A stretch of DNA of 64,000 bases from Selaginella moellendorffii (GCF_000143415.4 NW_003314344.1:194336-258335), one strand, 5' to 3'; shown: positions 1 to 11,765, counted from the stretch's first letter. Program-made: numbers and translations. The notes: a model not told the origin generated them from the letters alone.

Positions 1-648
1 ATATCGACACCCTCAAGAACCATCTTGCCGGAGCTTGTAGCGGACTGCCTGCTTGTGTCGTAGCTGCTCTTCTCGGAGATGGACAGCTCGGGGGCTACCA
101 GCTGTCCGTCACACCTGAACAAAGTATCGGAGCTTGATACGTAGTAGTCGCACGAACAGGATCTGCTGCGAATGGCATACATAAGTAGCTCACTGACGAT
201 CTGGTAACACCAGAATGCACAGGGCTTACGGATGACAAGGTTGCTGTCCACCATCTTGAATATCAGCTCGTACTTGCATGTCATCTTATGCAGCGGGAGC
301 TTCACGTCAGGCGGAAGAACAATCTCTACAATATTCGATGGCTCCTTCCCCGTTACAATGTGTGAGCCAGCAGGAAGTTCGACGTGCTGCCCCCAGCAGT
401 CAACATAGACCGCCTGAAAAGCACACAGGGGTCGTCAAATGCAAGAAGCAAAATACAAAGTCACTTCCGTTCATGCTTAGCAGTTACAGGGTGATTTATA
501 TCTTACGGACACAGTCATCAAATGCTCATTCACCTTGCTGTTTTCATTCATGCTTAGTTTGATCGCTTACCTCATGGCTTCCGTTTGTGAAACTATCTCC
601 CTCTCCCTCTCCATCCAAGCACGGCTCCAGGCTAGCCATGGCAGACAT
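1..648 (-). CDS. Unidentified protein, 5' part of gene (runs off the left edge)
   Basis: Two exons on the minus strand: 648-571 (26 codons, starting MSAMASLEPCLDG) and 413-1, joined by a 157 bp GT-AG intron in phase 0. The second exon is open for 137 codons up to the window edge, with no stop. I chose the ATG at 648; a second in-frame ATG at 639 is also possible. The visible protein is rich in Cys, Ser and Tyr (for example CSCDYYVSSSD). It has no signal peptide, membrane segment or motif that I recognise. Long open frame, clean splice sites and exon-like base composition support a real gene. The function is unknown and I assign none. Confidence 0.55.
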
Positions 649-2835
649 GAGATTTCGCAATCCCTTAGTACACTCTATTGCTTACCTGAGATTGTTCACC
701 TTGCGCGGCCTCTGCCTTTTCATGGGTTTGACCTAGGTTTAGGGGTGATTAGTGGCTTTAGCCTTTGCTAATTAACGTCACTTCAGAGACTATAGATTAT
801 TCTCAATACAAAAGTGTGTAAAGTCCACATTCTAAGTGAGTAGCATGGTACTCTAATTTTCTCCTCTCTTTCTCTCTCGCTCACTCTCTCTCTCTGTCTA
901 CTTGTTCTCACCTCAATCTTCCCCTGAAAACCTTTATAGATGTATATGCCTTTCTCTCACTTTTGCTCTCTGCTCGTTCCCACTTCAATCTTCCTGCCTC
1001 TTCAATGAAAACCTCAACAGACATACATCGACCATGGCTGAAAAAGCACATAAAAAACATCAGGTTGCACTATAACTGTTTAGATATGCACAATTTACAT
1101 AACATAACAATGTGCCCTCTCTGCATTCTCTGAGTGCTGTACAGACTCTTTCCTCTTCTGCTGCTCAATTCCTCTTGGATTTTTCTGCATTACCTTCATC
1201 ATGGAGACCATAAACTTAGTTGTTAAGGAGATGATTAAACAAGCATTTTAGGGGATAAGTTTTCAACGCCAAAGGGCATCTAACATCAATCCAAAGTTTT
1301 ACAAGCTGAGGGTAAAAGAGCTGTAAAAAAATGTGAGAGGCAAGCAGGCCATGTGAGAAGTACCGACATTAGTCGTGTGTTGAGATGACCCGTGTGCAAG
1401 AACCACGACAACATCTAGCTTGCAACTTTGCTTGGGTTTGGGGTCAAACAAAAGCGTGTCTTAAGGCCCTTCTAATGGAATGATTAGAGAGGAGTGCCAC
1501 AAATCTAATTTAACCTCAGCTCATCGCGTACACCATGCCAACTGGGTCTCACTGATTCTTCCACGATCAAACAATTGCATGGGTCGATCGAAATCTAGAA
1601 ATCGCTTGAGGAGCTCCACCGACGTAGAGTCCCACTCCTTTAAAAACCACAAAAAACTATACAATCTCAAAGACCGTTGAAACCATACATTGCAATAATT
1701 AACATTATGAAATTTTGGAATATTTTTCTTTTTCGCGCCACACGCCGCCATTAAGATGGTTCTTTCTTTCACCAGCGCGGTAACTTTCACGCTGTGACGT
1801 TTTCACCATCCGTGTAGAACGTCAAGGTAAAACTCACCGCCACCTTTTGTGACCTTTGGCACCCCCTAAAGAGGAGGAAGCCTCGGCCAATGGCTATTGG
1901 TGGCAACTTGGCAAGGGCTTTAGTTTTCACACGCGTGAGGGAACTTCATCTCTCTTCCACAGCACACTTTTTACTTTTCACCACTGTGTGGAAGCACCTG
2001 ATGTCTCTGGTAAAAACCTACACAATGTACCTACATTTTTACATACCTAGACCCCGTTGATTAACTTCCCGGCTGGGCCTTACCATTGGTTTACCCCGGC
2101 ATAAATTCCTCTGACCGCCACTGGAAGCAGCCGCCAGGGGCGTAAATGCGGCGCCGCGGCGCCTCGACGTAGTGCCCGAGAATATCCTCCGGAATCTCAA
2201 CCCCGCCCCGCGCATATTCCCTCGCCGTCCCATCCGTCCGATCGCAACCGTTGGATTTCGGCCTCCATATCTAATTATGCTAAAATATCTGGTGGCCGGA
2301 GCATCCGGAGCCGTCGATCCTTTGCGCTTTCCAAAACCGGTGCGGCAGATCTTGGCCGTTGGATGGATTCCTGGACGGAATGGCCAGGCTAAACCGAGAA
2401 AGAAGGGAAGCGGGGGGCATTTCTTATTTCTTTCGCTCGCGCTGCTTTGCTCCTTTCGTTCGCGCTGTGAATCTTCCTGGCTCGCTCGCGAAGCAATCCT
2501 CTTTGGTCTATTGCGGGAGCTCTAAAATCGGTGGCTGCCAATTTCGGGCACTCCAATCTTGCACTCCCAAGTGCTCCAATCGTCAGGTCATCCCTTTCTC
2601 AGCGCTTCGATCGATCCATTGCCATTGGCTTCTCTTTTGAGTTCTTGGTAGAGTTCTTTGCTTCTTTCGCTCGTTCTTCCCGGAAGAAAGAAGAGAGGAT
2701 CCTCCTGTGTTTCTTTGTTCTTCGCGGTGGATCCTTGTTCTTACATGTATCGTCTCGGCTTCGCGACACACCGCTGCATTGGCAGCTCTAATCGCAAGGA
2801 TTCCAAAGATTCGTTGGCCTGTTCTTCCAGGGATC
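649..2835. other. Intergenic region upstream of the ERF gene
   Basis: I see no supported gene. There is a pyrimidine-rich stretch (CT/TCTC) at about 860-900. The 2.1-2.8 kb part is GC-richer and probably holds the promoter and 5' leader of the downstream ERF gene. Short ORFs here (for example minus strand 1790-1521) have no recognisable content. Confidence 0.4.
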
Positions 2836-4653
2836 ATGCCGGGATTCGTTGTCACGACTACTAGCGGCGCTGCTACCTCGCCGCCGGCTAAAGCCTCCGC
2901 CGCCAAGAAGAAGCGGCAGTGCTTTTGGCTGGAAGCTCCTCTCGCTTCTTGTCACCAATCGGGGCGGGAGGAGGCGATCGATGATGAGATCGATCGACCC
3001 AAGAAAGTGCGCGTGATCTGCGTCGACCCGGACGCTACCGATTCCTCGAGCGACGAGGAAGAGAGTGGTGGCGCGAGGCGGCGAGGCGGTGGCGATCGTC
3101 CTTGGTCTTGCGCGTTTGATAGCGAGGAGGAAGAGGAGGACGATCGGCTGAGCTACTCGAGCTACTTTAGCGCTCTCAAAGCGCGGGCTTTCCAGCAAGA
3201 TTTGCGCGGCAGCGCGGCGGCGGAGGAGGAGGAGGAGGAAGAGATCTTGGCGGTGGTGGAAACCGACGAGGATCGTATGGAATCGACCAAGAACAAGGAG
3301 GCTTCTTCTCTGACCTCTCAGCAAATCCCCGGGAAGGGCAATAGAGCTTCTGGTGTTGCTACCACGCTCGCGAATCCCTCCGGAGGGACGGGAGCGATCA
3401 AGAAGAGGAAGATCAAGGATGGGGGATCGAAGCAGCAGCAGCAAAAGTATCGCGGAGTGAGGCAACGGCCCTGGGGAAAATGGGCTGCCGAGATTCGCGA
3501 TCCTGTCAAGGGCGTCCGGCTATGGCTCGGGACTTACGACACTGCCGAGGCCGCCGCCGAGGCCTACGATCGAGCAGCGCGCAAGATTCGCGGGCCCCAA
3601 GCACACACAAACTTCTCCACTTTTCTCAATGCTCCTCCCGTTAGCGCCACCGCCGCCACACCACCGCCACCTCCGCCGCCACATTCGTGTGTCATTCCCT
3701 CCTCGTCTTCCTCGTCTTGCTCGGCGCTGCCCAAGAAATCCTCGCCACCAGCGGCGTTTGTGTGCGCCACCAACTTCCAGTCCGAGTCCGACGAGGCTGT
3801 TCTCGATTGCGACGATGATCCAGCTCCGCTACCAGCGGCGGTGGTGGCGGAGGAGCGTGCTAGCGGCGGCGATGATCAGGAGGAGGATCTAGAGAAGGCT
3901 GTGAATCCTTGCGCGAGCAGCAGTAGTAGCAATGGGATCACTTGCATCATCAATGCTGCGCAGGACCAGCACCACCACTCGAGTTCCAAGGAGGAGGATC
4001 TGGCGGTGGTCTCGAATGACGATGAGCGTTCTTCGATCGGCCAGTGCCAATCCAAGGCCAGCTCCGTCATTGCCAGAAAGCCCAGGATGAAGCTCAAGCC
4101 TCGATCGAGCAAGCTTCCCAGCTCTTGGAGCTCCTCTCCAAAGATCGTGGAGAAGGAGGACAAGGCCGTGGACAAGGAGGAGGACAAGGTGGATTGGGCG
4201 GCGCTCTCGCCTGTTCGCATTGGCGAGGAGCGCTGCCTGTCGATGATCCAGCAGCAATCGCCAGCGTCGGTGCTGGTGCGCAGTCTCTCGTTCGAGGAGG
4301 AGTCGTGGGGGGATTTCATGGATTTGAATCGCCACGACCGCCCTCCTCGCGGCATTGAGGAGGAGAGTAGCCTCTTCGGTAGCGGCGGAGGTGATGGAGG
4401 AGCGTCATCGCAGTTCGATGAGATTTTTAGCGGCGCCGCCACCAGCAGCAGCAGCGATGGATTGACGGTGGATTCGTGGGTGAAGAGCGAGAGGGAGCTC
4501 CCATCGCCACTGCCAGTGGCGGGCATGGATTTGGAGGAGTTTGGGCTGGGCGTGGACGAGGCTTCGTTTCTGGATGGTTTGCTCGACGATTCGGCTCCAT
4601 GGCTGGAGCTTGACCTTCCCGGGGATGATTTTCTCATCATGCCGACTGTTTGA
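2836..4653 (+). CDS. AP2/ERF transcription factor of the cytokinin response factor (CRF) type
   Basis: Single-exon gene of 605 aa, a nuclear DNA-binding regulator. Residues about 55-76 match the CRF domain ([20 protein letters not shown]), which is diagnostic of ERF group VI and known from CRFs to mediate protein-protein contact. The AP2 domain is at about 204-261, with [20 protein letters not shown], then [16 protein letters not shown]. It has the Ala and Asp of the ERF (GCC-box) class rather than the DREB class. An SPASVL motif at about residue 475 corresponds to the C-terminal SPxSVL element of group VI. Flanks are low-complexity: acidic Glu runs, Ser runs, a poly-Pro tract and an acidic C-terminus likely to activate transcription. 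The open frame extends upstream to 2707 but without an ATG, so the start at 2836 (MPGFVVTTT) is preferred. At 605 aa it is longer than typical angiosperm CRFs because of the low-complexity linkers. Confidence 0.93.
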   Translation: MPGFVVTTTSGAATSPPAKASAAKKKRQCFWLEAPLASCHQSGREEAIDDEIDRPKKVRVICVDPDATDSSSDEEESGGARRRGGGDRPWSCAFDSEEEEEDDRLSYSSYFSALKARAFQQDLRGSAAAEEEEEEEILAVVETDEDRMESTKNKEASSLTSQQIPGKGNRASGVATTLANPSGGTGAIKKRKIKDGGSKQQQQKYRGVRQRPWGKWAAEIRDPVKGVRLWLGTYDTAEAAAEAYDRAARKIRGPQAHTNFSTFLNAPPVSATAATPPPPPPPHSCVIPSSSSSSCSALPKKSSPPAAFVCATNFQSESDEAVLDCDDDPAPLPAAVVAEERASGGDDQEEDLEKAVNPCASSSSSNGITCIINAAQDQHHHSSSKEEDLAVVSNDDERSSIGQCQSKASSVIARKPRMKLKPRSSKLPSSWSSSPKIVEKEDKAVDKEEDKVDWAALSPVRIGEERCLSMIQQQSPASVLVRSLSFEEESWGDFMDLNRHDRPPRGIEEESSLFGSGGGDGGASSQFDEIFSGAATSSSSDGLTVDSWVKSERELPSPLPVAGMDLEEFGLGVDEASFLDGLLDDSAPWLELDLPGDDFLIMPTV

Positions 4654-4880
4654 TTCTTCGAGAGAGCGATCCATCCGCCAAGAGAAAGTTTTGAGTGGGA
4701 AGAAAAGTTGGGAATGTTTGCTTGAAAAAGTTTTGTTAGAGGTGGTATACATATTATCGCTAGTATTAACTGATTAATCACTATCAATGGCCATGAGATT
4801 CGTGAAAAGCTCGAGCTCGACGAACGCTCTCGCAAGACCATAGGGGCAGATCTTTCTTGCACGACCTGCGGTCATGCGAA

Positions 4881-5429
4881 TTAAAAAGATTTCAAGCTCT
4901 TGGATTGGATTGATTTGTCAAACATAAAGGAGTGGAATTTTCTTTGGTTCTTGGCAATTACAAAGGGTTTTTTTTTCCATGCTTGCTTGAATCCGTGTCT
5001 AAAGTTAATGTTGTCTTGGCCGAGACCACGGATTCTTTGGCGCATACTAAAATGCCCACGCCTGGCAAATTTTGTGGTGGCAGTGGACGATTTTAGATCT
5101 GCTTCTTCTTGCATTGAATCGACGTGCAAACAATAGTCATGACACTCATTCAATTCGATGTTCGCTAAATTGCTAAAATTCTCAGCCGAGAAACCATTGT
5201 TTGAGCTTGAGCCTGTTTTAATAACTGCATGCATGTGATCCCTTGTCAAGGTGATGGATGTGAAATTCAAGGGCGGAGCAAGAACCCTAGGCGAGTCACT
5301 TGATTGCACGTCCATTTCATATGAATAAGTGGGAGGGTGGCGGATGTGTAAGTGGGAGTAAGGTGGTGATAGCTTAGGAATTTTTGTGGGTGGTCCAGTT
5401 TTGAGCAGCAGGAAAACTACAGAGCTCAA
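4881..5429 (-). CDS. Hypothetical ORF, 182 aa (doubtful)
   Basis: This is the longest open frame in the 4.65-8.69 kb gap. It is Ser/Asn-rich, with a basic C-terminal third (for example RQRIRG and KQAWKKKPF). An internal Met (MDVQSSDSP) would give 144 aa. I recognise no family. A plus-strand ORF at 5386-5715 overlaps its start, so at most one of the two is real. Expression data would be needed to accept it. Confidence 0.2.
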   Translation of the reverse strand: MSSVVFLLLKTGPPTKIPKLSPPYSHLHIRHPPTYSYEMDVQSSDSPRVLAPPLNFTSITLTRDHMHAVIKTGSSSNNGFSAENFSNLANIELNECHDYCLHVDSMQEEADLKSSTATTKFARRGHFSMRQRIRGLGQDNINFRHGFKQAWKKKPFVIAKNQRKFHSFMFDKSIQSKSLKSF

Positions 5430-6184
5430 AAAGCCTTATGAGATGGACACTTTGAAGCTGGAGAGTAATATTGGTGATGGCGATTGGAGATTTGGAATTT
5501 TAACTAAGACTGATTGCTGCCTAGCAGAAATTCCCCCACTCAGCCATAACAAGGGGAAGAGAGATTCTCGAGAATCTAAGGAGAATATAGCTCCTGAATC
5601 TAGAATTCCACACAGTTATATTTCATCATTCCTGGGGAAAGTGCGTGAGCTGAGTGATCACAAAGAGCATGGCCAACAACACAACACAACAGAAACACAA
5701 AGTTTTATACTATAGAAAATACTTGGGTGGTGTTAAAGCGTTCCAGGCAGGCCAAAGAAGGAATGGCCCCCTCTGGAGCATGCAGAAGCAGCAGCAGTGC
5801 TCAGGAGCAGCAAACAAAACCCAAAAAAAATAAATTCAATAATTAAATTAAACTAGAAGTTAATTCTGCCAAAATGGTAGCAAACAATCTTCTATGAAGA
5901 GGCGTGGGTTTTTGGGTGGACGAGGAATTGGTCGTCGCCGCGACTGGAAAAACTTAAAGCAAATCTCTGCCAGTCCTTATATTATTGGATCAACACAGCA
6001 CAGCGCATACCATACAAGTTTTTCCAAGTGGTGTGTTTCGTTTTTGTTGAGAGAGGGGGGCACGAATCTAAAGAAAACAATGTGGTGCTCCCAAACAACT
6101 TGTCCGCCGAGATCTAAGTGGTGACGGTCGAATTCGATATCTTAGCAAGATCGCACCATGGGCGATCCATTATCATATTTACTT

Positions 6185-6499
6185 TCATCCCTCAGTCCAA
6201 ACCATAATAGAAATGTCATCGCGATTGCAAGACGAGCATGATGTTTCGAGGTTCTTGGCATCGGGATCCCCGAAGAAAACTAATAGATCAAGCCCAGTGC
6301 TTAGATAGATCCATCTTATAAACAAAGCCATGGCTAAGAAAAATAGGAATCTTCTAAGTTGCCAAGACTCATATGTTACAAGCTTAAGCGTTTTGCCAGC
6401 CGTGTTTGAAGCGATAGATTTACTCCACGATGTCGCCGCTACCGTACGGGAGCACAAACCGAGATCACGTGAGCCACTTTCGTCGCCGTTGACCGACAT
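6185..6499 (-). CDS. Hypothetical small protein with one membrane segment (doubtful)
   Basis: 104 aa ORF. Residues about 50-77 are strongly hydrophobic (RFLFFLAMALFIRWIYLSTG then LDLLVFFG) and read as one membrane-spanning helix; the tail contains CSSCNRDD. Its ATG at 6499 lies directly beside the ACGT-motif cluster, which would then be its proximal promoter. That arrangement is the only contextual support. No family recognised. Confidence 0.22.
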   Translation of the reverse strand: MSVNGDESGSRDLGLCSRTVAATSWSKSIASNTAGKTLKLVTYESWQLRRFLFFLAMALFIRWIYLSTGLDLLVFFGDPDAKNLETSCSSCNRDDISIMVWTEG

Positions 6500-6550
6500 G
6501 ACACGTCACTGACACGTAGAGACAAATGGCACCGACGTACAATACGTGGC
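6464..6550. promoter_or_regulatory. Cluster of ACGT-core (G-box/ABRE-like) motifs plus a W-box core
   Basis: Within 87 bp the sequence shows ATCACGTGAG (G-box CACGTG), GACACGTCAC, GACACGTAGA, CCGACGTAC and ATACGTGGC (ABRE-like ACGTGGC), with a TTGACC W-box core at about 6488. Such clusters bind bZIP or bHLH factors in plant promoters. The target gene is unclear: the minus-strand ORF starting at 6499 or an unrecognised plus-strand transcript. Confidence 0.4.
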
Positions 6551-7234
6551 ATTCGGGTCTTCGTTTTCTTGAATGCTCGTCTGCTGCACGATCTCGTGTC
6601 GTAAGCCACAGCGGGACGTGCTGAAAGTGAAGTGGATCTCTAACGATCCATTCCAGTCGAGTACAAGTTTGCTCCTTGTCGATCAATCGAATCGTTTCCA
6701 CTTCTTGCTGCTACAGCTTATAGTTTTCATTTTTGTTGTTTGCCCACGAGAAAATCGGCGAAGAAAAAGTTTTTCCATGCAATGCATGGCGTGGGATGGA
6801 TCCTCGGACACAGTGACGCGAATATTTTCGGCATTGAATGAAATGGGGGCCTGATGGTGGGCTGCAATAAAAGTGGACATTTTACAATAACATCACATAT
6901 ATAGTATAAGCTATTCCTGTATACGAGTGTACGAGTGTACCACTACTGGAGTCCACACTGACACACCCAAAAGGTTTTTGCAAACGCTCGGAATTCTAAG
7001 GAAAAACGCTCCATATTAATTCATTTCAGATTAGCTAGATCATTAGCCAGTAACGCTTGCAAGTTACACACCTCTCTTCCTCAAGAACACTCATGCCGGC
7101 GCCTCTCTTGCAGCCTCCTCTTGATTCTTCCGAAACAATCAAAAAAGAAAGCTAAGAGAAATCTAATTCTTCGCTACTCTCAAGCTGTAGGAGGAAAATC
7201 TCTTCTCCGGAATCGTTTACTGCAAACAACTATC

Positions 7235-7235
<1 letters not shown>

Positions 7236-7264
<29 letters not shown>
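7236..7264. repeat. GA dinucleotide microsatellite
   Basis: Uninterrupted (GA)n of about 14 units, in a region without a supported gene. Confidence 0.9.
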
Positions 7265-7270
<6 letters not shown>

Positions 7271-8692
7271 TTGTAATCTTTGGCTCGAACACAATCAATC
7301 TCTTGTCCTTGATATCATGGAGGACGGTGTGACCACCCTGGTCTGGGTTTCCATTTCAACCATCAACGTGACAAGGGTCATATAGTAGCAACCTGTGCAT
7401 ATAGCCTCATCAACACACTACACCAGGCTAACATGATGACGTGAACATACGGTCTTTCACACTAGTCTATAGTTCTTCCCATGGCTCCCAGGCAATCAGC
7501 TGCAGCTGCAGGATGGTCGCAACTAGAAGAGACCCGGGCCTTCATGAAGGATTACCTACAGGACATCAACCCTGGCGCCACTGGGACATGCACTATATTG
7601 CCAATACTGAACTAGTGGAAGTCTAGCTAGCACAGTGCCACTTCGGAGCATTAGAAAACTACAACTCTGAATAAAGGCCAAGGGTCTTCACTCATATATT
7701 CCAGACTATGAGTTGAATAGCAGTAGCCAAGATTTTAGCCACGCCAGAATCCCATGTAGATTCAAGAATAGCGCCAGGGATAAAGGAAAAGGAGTATGGA
7801 ACAAAGGAGTGAAGGTCTTCAAGCTTCCTGTCAATAGGCAAAGATTTCCATACCAAGACCAAGAACAATATCACTATGGGGCATGGAGTATAGAGGTTAA
7901 AGCTTGAAGATTGCATGGAGCATGGAGCAGGGGCATTGAAGCTCAAGAGCGGGAAGACATGGACAACAACATTGCGACCACAATGTTCTTCAAAACGGCA
8001 TTTCTAGATTTCTTGGTCTCATCCTTCATGGTGGGCGCTGTAAACAGTATATGAATGAATGAAATTATTCTAGATCCATATCCATGGAAGACTCCATCTC
8101 TATCTGAAGGGAAAATGGACTCTTTTATTCTAGATCCATATCCTTGGAACATGACCGAGATGACTCTCCATCTGAAACTTTCGTGAGTTCCTTCTCAGGG
8201 CCTGATGTGGGAATCACAAACATAGTTGGGATGTCAACCTTGGCTTAACTTCTAGAGTTTGGACACCCCCCGATCGATCAAAGAACAGAGCATTGGAGCA
8301 CGAGATTGCACGAACTATCGCGGACTATTGCGGAAGATCTCGCTCGACCGCCATAGCCAAGAGCTTGCTGCTCGTCGCGAAATGAGAGTGGTCAATGAAC
8401 TGCAGCCGTGGGTAAGGTAATTTTACAAAGGAGATAAATACCACGGGTTAGAACAGAAATTAGGTTTTAGATCGAGCACAAGGGCTGCGGGGAGCGCCAA
8501 TTGAAGTAAGTCCCAGCTCGATTTCTCCCTCTCGATCTCTAGATCTAGCTGCCGCTAGCTGCAGATCCGGGCAGCGCCTCTCTCTCTCTCTCGCCTGCTC
8601 GATTGGATCGGCGGCGCGGGCTAGGGTTTTTGCTTGTCGCGGTCGGATTTTGACGGAGATTTTTTCATACAGGATCGATCTCTCTCGGCGCC

Positions 8693-10418
8693 ATGGGTAG
8701 CGGATTTCGCGTGTTGCATTTGGTGCGGCCTTTCCTCTCGGTCCTTCCCGAGGTTCAAACGGCCGATAGGAAGGTCCCGTTCAGGGAAAAGGTTATGTAC
8801 ACGGTGGTTTCCTTGTTCATCTTCCTGGTTTGTAGCCAGCTCCCACTCTACGGGATCCACTCGGCCAATGGATCCGATCCGTTTTACTGGATGCGCGTCA
8901 TCCTGGCTTCCAACCGCGGGACTGTGATGGAATTGGGAATTACTCCCATCGTTACTTCTGGTCTTGTGATGCAGCTCTTGGCTGGCTCGAAGATTATCGA
9001 GGTTGACAACAACGTGAGAGAAGACCGAGCTCTTTTGTAAGTGTTTTTGACATTTGTGCCTGGTGGCTTCTACTGATGGTTTTGTGGGACTTTGTAGGAA
9101 CGGAGCTCAAAAGCTTCTGGGTGTTTTGATCACGATTGGTGAAGCTGTTGCGTACGTTTTGTCTGGAATGTACGGCGATGTTCGTGATCTCGGAGCCGGC
9201 AACGCGATTCTGATCATCATTCAGCTCTTCTTCGCTGGTATCCTTGTCATTTGCCTGGATGAACTCCTCCAGAAGGGATACGGGCTTGGATCGGGAATCT
9301 CGTTGTTCATAGCCACCAACATCTGGTGAGAGAAACCTTTTTCTTTTCAAGCTCTGATTTTTTCTATTGTATCTGTGACAGTGAGAACATCATCTGGAAG
9401 GCGTTTAGTCCGACTACCATCAACAGTGGCCGTGGAGCTGAGTTCGAGGGAGCTATCATTGCTCTGTTCCACCTCTTGATCACGAGAACTGACAAGGTCC
9501 GAGCACTCAAGGAGGCTTTTTACAGGCAAAACCTGCCAAACGTGACAAACCTCTGTGCCACCGTGATCGTCTTCCTCATTGTCATCTACTTCCAAGGCTT
9601 CCGCGTTGTCCTTCCCGTGAGATCCAAGAGCGCTCGTGGACAGCAGGGTTTCTATCCCATCAAGCTCTTCTACACTTCGAATATGCCTATCATTCTCCAG
9701 TCGGCGCTCGTCTCGAACTTGTACTTCATCTCTCAGGTAAGACGTGACTTCGCTTTAGTTCTCGGTTGAAACTTCTTTTCTGGTTTACTTCCAGCTCCTG
9801 TATAGGAGGTACAGCACAAACCTTCTCGTGAATCTCTTGGGCCAATGGAAGGAGTCGGAGTACTCGCACAGTGGTCAGCTTGTGCCTGTTGGAGGGCTCG
9901 TCTACTTCATAACTCCGCCTTCGAGGTGAGCTACAAAATCGTTCTTTTTTTTCACTTGATTTGACAAGGATAAACTTGCAGCTTGGCGGATATGGTGACA
10001 CACCCCTTCCACGCTCTGTTTTACCTCACTTTCATGCTCACGGCATGCGCTCTCTTTTCCAAGACGTGGATTGAGGTTTCTGGTTCCTCGGCTAGAGATG
10101 TGGCCAAGCAGCTTCGGGTAAGCAAGAACTTTTAGCTCGTAACTCGATCTTTCTGACTTCTCTCCCCGGGAATTGCAGGAGCAACAAATGGTCATGCCCG
10201 GACACCGAGAAGCCAACCTCCAGAGGGAACTCAATCGCTACATTCCAACCGCGGCGGCCTTTGGTGGTATTTGTATCGGAGCTCTGACGGTGGTGGCCGA
10301 TTTCATGGGAGCGATTGGTTCTGGAACTGGAATCCTCTTGGCCGTGACGATCATCTACCAGTACTTTGAGACATTTGACAAGGAACGGGCAACCGAAATC
10401 GGGCTGTTCGGGTTTTAA
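8693..10418 (+). CDS. SEC61A: Protein transport protein Sec61 subunit alpha
   Basis: Pore-forming subunit of the ER translocon that moves secretory proteins across, and membrane proteins into, the ER membrane. Six exons: 8693-9036, 9098-9325, 9382-9736, 9795-9925, 9982-10117, 10179-10418. Introns are 56-61 bp, all GT-AG, and the frame is kept. The product is 477 aa, matching the usual 476 or so. The N-terminus ([20 protein letters not shown]) and the plug-region LPLYGI are typical. Multiple hydrophobic segments and family blocks such as [14 protein letters not shown] and [20 protein letters not shown] are intact. The stop is followed after 138 bp by the end of the convergent OSB gene. Confidence 0.97.
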
Positions 10419-10556
10419 GCTCGCAACTTCACCGGAAGAAAAGTTTTGGAAAAAGTTCCCTGTAACTCGTGAAAGAACCAACTGATGTGAAGTGCAAATA
10501 TTTCCTCAAAAAAAGATTGCAAGGCCTCGAAGTTTACTATCTACATTGCTACTTCT

Positions 10557-11716
10557 TTACCAGGGATTATATCCGCTTGATTCTTCCTCGGTGGTAGCAG
10601 CGGTAGTGCTCGCCGGTGTTGGTTTAGAGCTTTTTAGGACTCCTTTAGCTTCCAGATCGGCGATTTGCTGTGTAACGAAGGAAGGAGTGTAGTAGCCATC
10701 GATCCAGAGCCCCTCACCGTTGCTCTTGTGCTTAAAGTCTGGTGCCTTTGGATTTCTCTGGCAAGAAAAAGAAGTTTCGATCGTGTGATCGTGTAAAAAC
10801 TTGGGTGTACCTTGTTGTCACGATTGTCGTACCAATCGTTGGGACTGGAGAAGAACAGCTTCCACGATTTCTCAGCGGCTAGTTTTTTCTCTGCTAGCAA
10901 CAGCGGGAGGAAGCATTCAGGCTGGAAAGGAGGAAGAGTTTCCAAGCAAAATTACCTGTTGGTCCTGGTTTGATGGCTGTAGCTGTTGGTAAAGGTTGGG
11001 CTTTAGAACCGTATAGATCGTCCACGAAGTGAAGGTCTGATACTTCCACCTGATAACAGAAGCAATACCAAAATGAAAAATAACTTCTAGAAGATCTTTC
11101 TACCTTCCAAAGAACTTGAGGCCCTTCGCCAGTATTCGGATCCATTTTCTCCACTAGAACACGACCACCAACGTGGATTCTATCTCCTTTTCTAACGTGT
11201 TGAGCAGCAATCTCTGCTAGATCGTTTTGAAACTCCAAGAAAAACCTGTGAGAAAAAAGAAAAAAAACGTATACAGAGAGAAGCTTTTCTCTTCTTTCTC
11301 CACTGGAAGAACTTCTAGAGATCGGCTTACCAGGATGGATCGCCCTGTGGAGCCTTCTTGACGCTCAAGCTCGAGGTAGCAACGATCGTTCCATTGTCGA
11401 GGTACTTGATGTCGGGATTCACTCCCACGCTGCCGATCAAATGGATGGTGTTGGCGAGGCTCTTGTCATAGCCCACCGACGAAGGCCGTGGGAACTGGGG
11501 CCTGGAATCGCCCTCTGCCGGCTGCGCCGCGGCCTTTGCCTGCCGCGCCGATCCAATGCTGCGTGTTACCACCGCTCGCAGCGGCTTCAATCCAAATGCC
11601 TCCGCGGACTGTGCCGACGCGAGCCTGGCCGTGAGCGCGAAGAAATGCCGCTGCCGGGGCGCCGCCAGTGGGGGAGAGAACGCGGCAGCGCAGCGGATTC
11701 GCAGGAGACACGCCAT
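10557..11716 (-). CDS. OSB: Organellar single-stranded DNA-binding protein of the OSB family
   Basis: Plant-specific ssDNA-binding protein of mitochondria or plastids; OSB1 of Arabidopsis restrains ectopic mtDNA recombination. Exons (minus): 11716-11331, 11245-11104, 11049-10956, 10893-10811, 10757-10557; 301 aa, frame kept. The first 60 or so residues are Arg/Ala/Ser-rich with few acidic residues, like a transit peptide. An SSB-like OB fold follows (NTIHLIGSVGVNPDIKYLD through VLWKVEVSDLHFVDD). A C-terminal PDF motif follows (WKLFFSSPNDWYDNRDNK, then NPKAPDFKHKSNGEGLWIDG), the signature of OSBs. There is one PDF motif; some family members have more. The acceptor of exon 4 is CTAGCAG, a NAGNAG tandem site, so isoforms differing by one residue are possible. 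Confidence 0.93.
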
Positions 11717-11765
11717 AGCCGATTAAACCCTAAACCCCCGCGATATTTTAGGGTTCTAAGGAAAA
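11717..11765. promoter_or_regulatory. 49 bp bidirectional promoter with opposed telo-boxes
   Basis: The start codons of OSB (-) and the DCAF4-like gene (+) are only 49 bp apart. The gap contains TTAAACCCTAAAC at about 11724 and TTTTAGGGTTC at about 11746, which are telo-box cores (AAACCCTA and its reverse) in opposite orientation. Telo-boxes are known in promoters of plant housekeeping and translation genes. Each box probably serves one gene, with 5' leaders that must be very short or overlapping. Confidence 0.6.

Larger units (their letters stand above)
4654..8692. other. Intergenic region with weak ORFs
   Basis: About 4 kb between the ERF gene and SEC61. No gene can be supported with confidence. 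It contains overlapping weak ORFs on both strands at 4.9-5.7 kb, a small membrane-type ORF at 6185-6499, a cluster of ACGT-core motifs, a GA microsatellite, and at 8066-8150 a short direct repeat (TTCTAGATCCATATCC twice, about 60 bp apart). The part just before 8693 contains a CTAGGGTTTTT telo-box-like motif (about 8621) and is probably the SEC61 promoter and leader. Confidence 0.4.

Noticed and set aside
1521-1790. 89 aa minus-strand ORF
   Set aside because: No recognisable motif, no supporting splice structure or neighbours. Likely chance.
2788-4862. Several antisense ORFs of 100-330 aa opposite the CRF gene
   Set aside because: Shadows of a GC-rich coding frame. The plus-strand frame contains complete CRF and AP2 domains.
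7480-7615. Coding-like stretch (WSQLEETRAFMKDYLQDINPG) resembling part of a Mutator-type transposase
   Set aside because: Too short, one frame only, no catalytic residues or terminal inverted repeats seen. Not enough to call an element.
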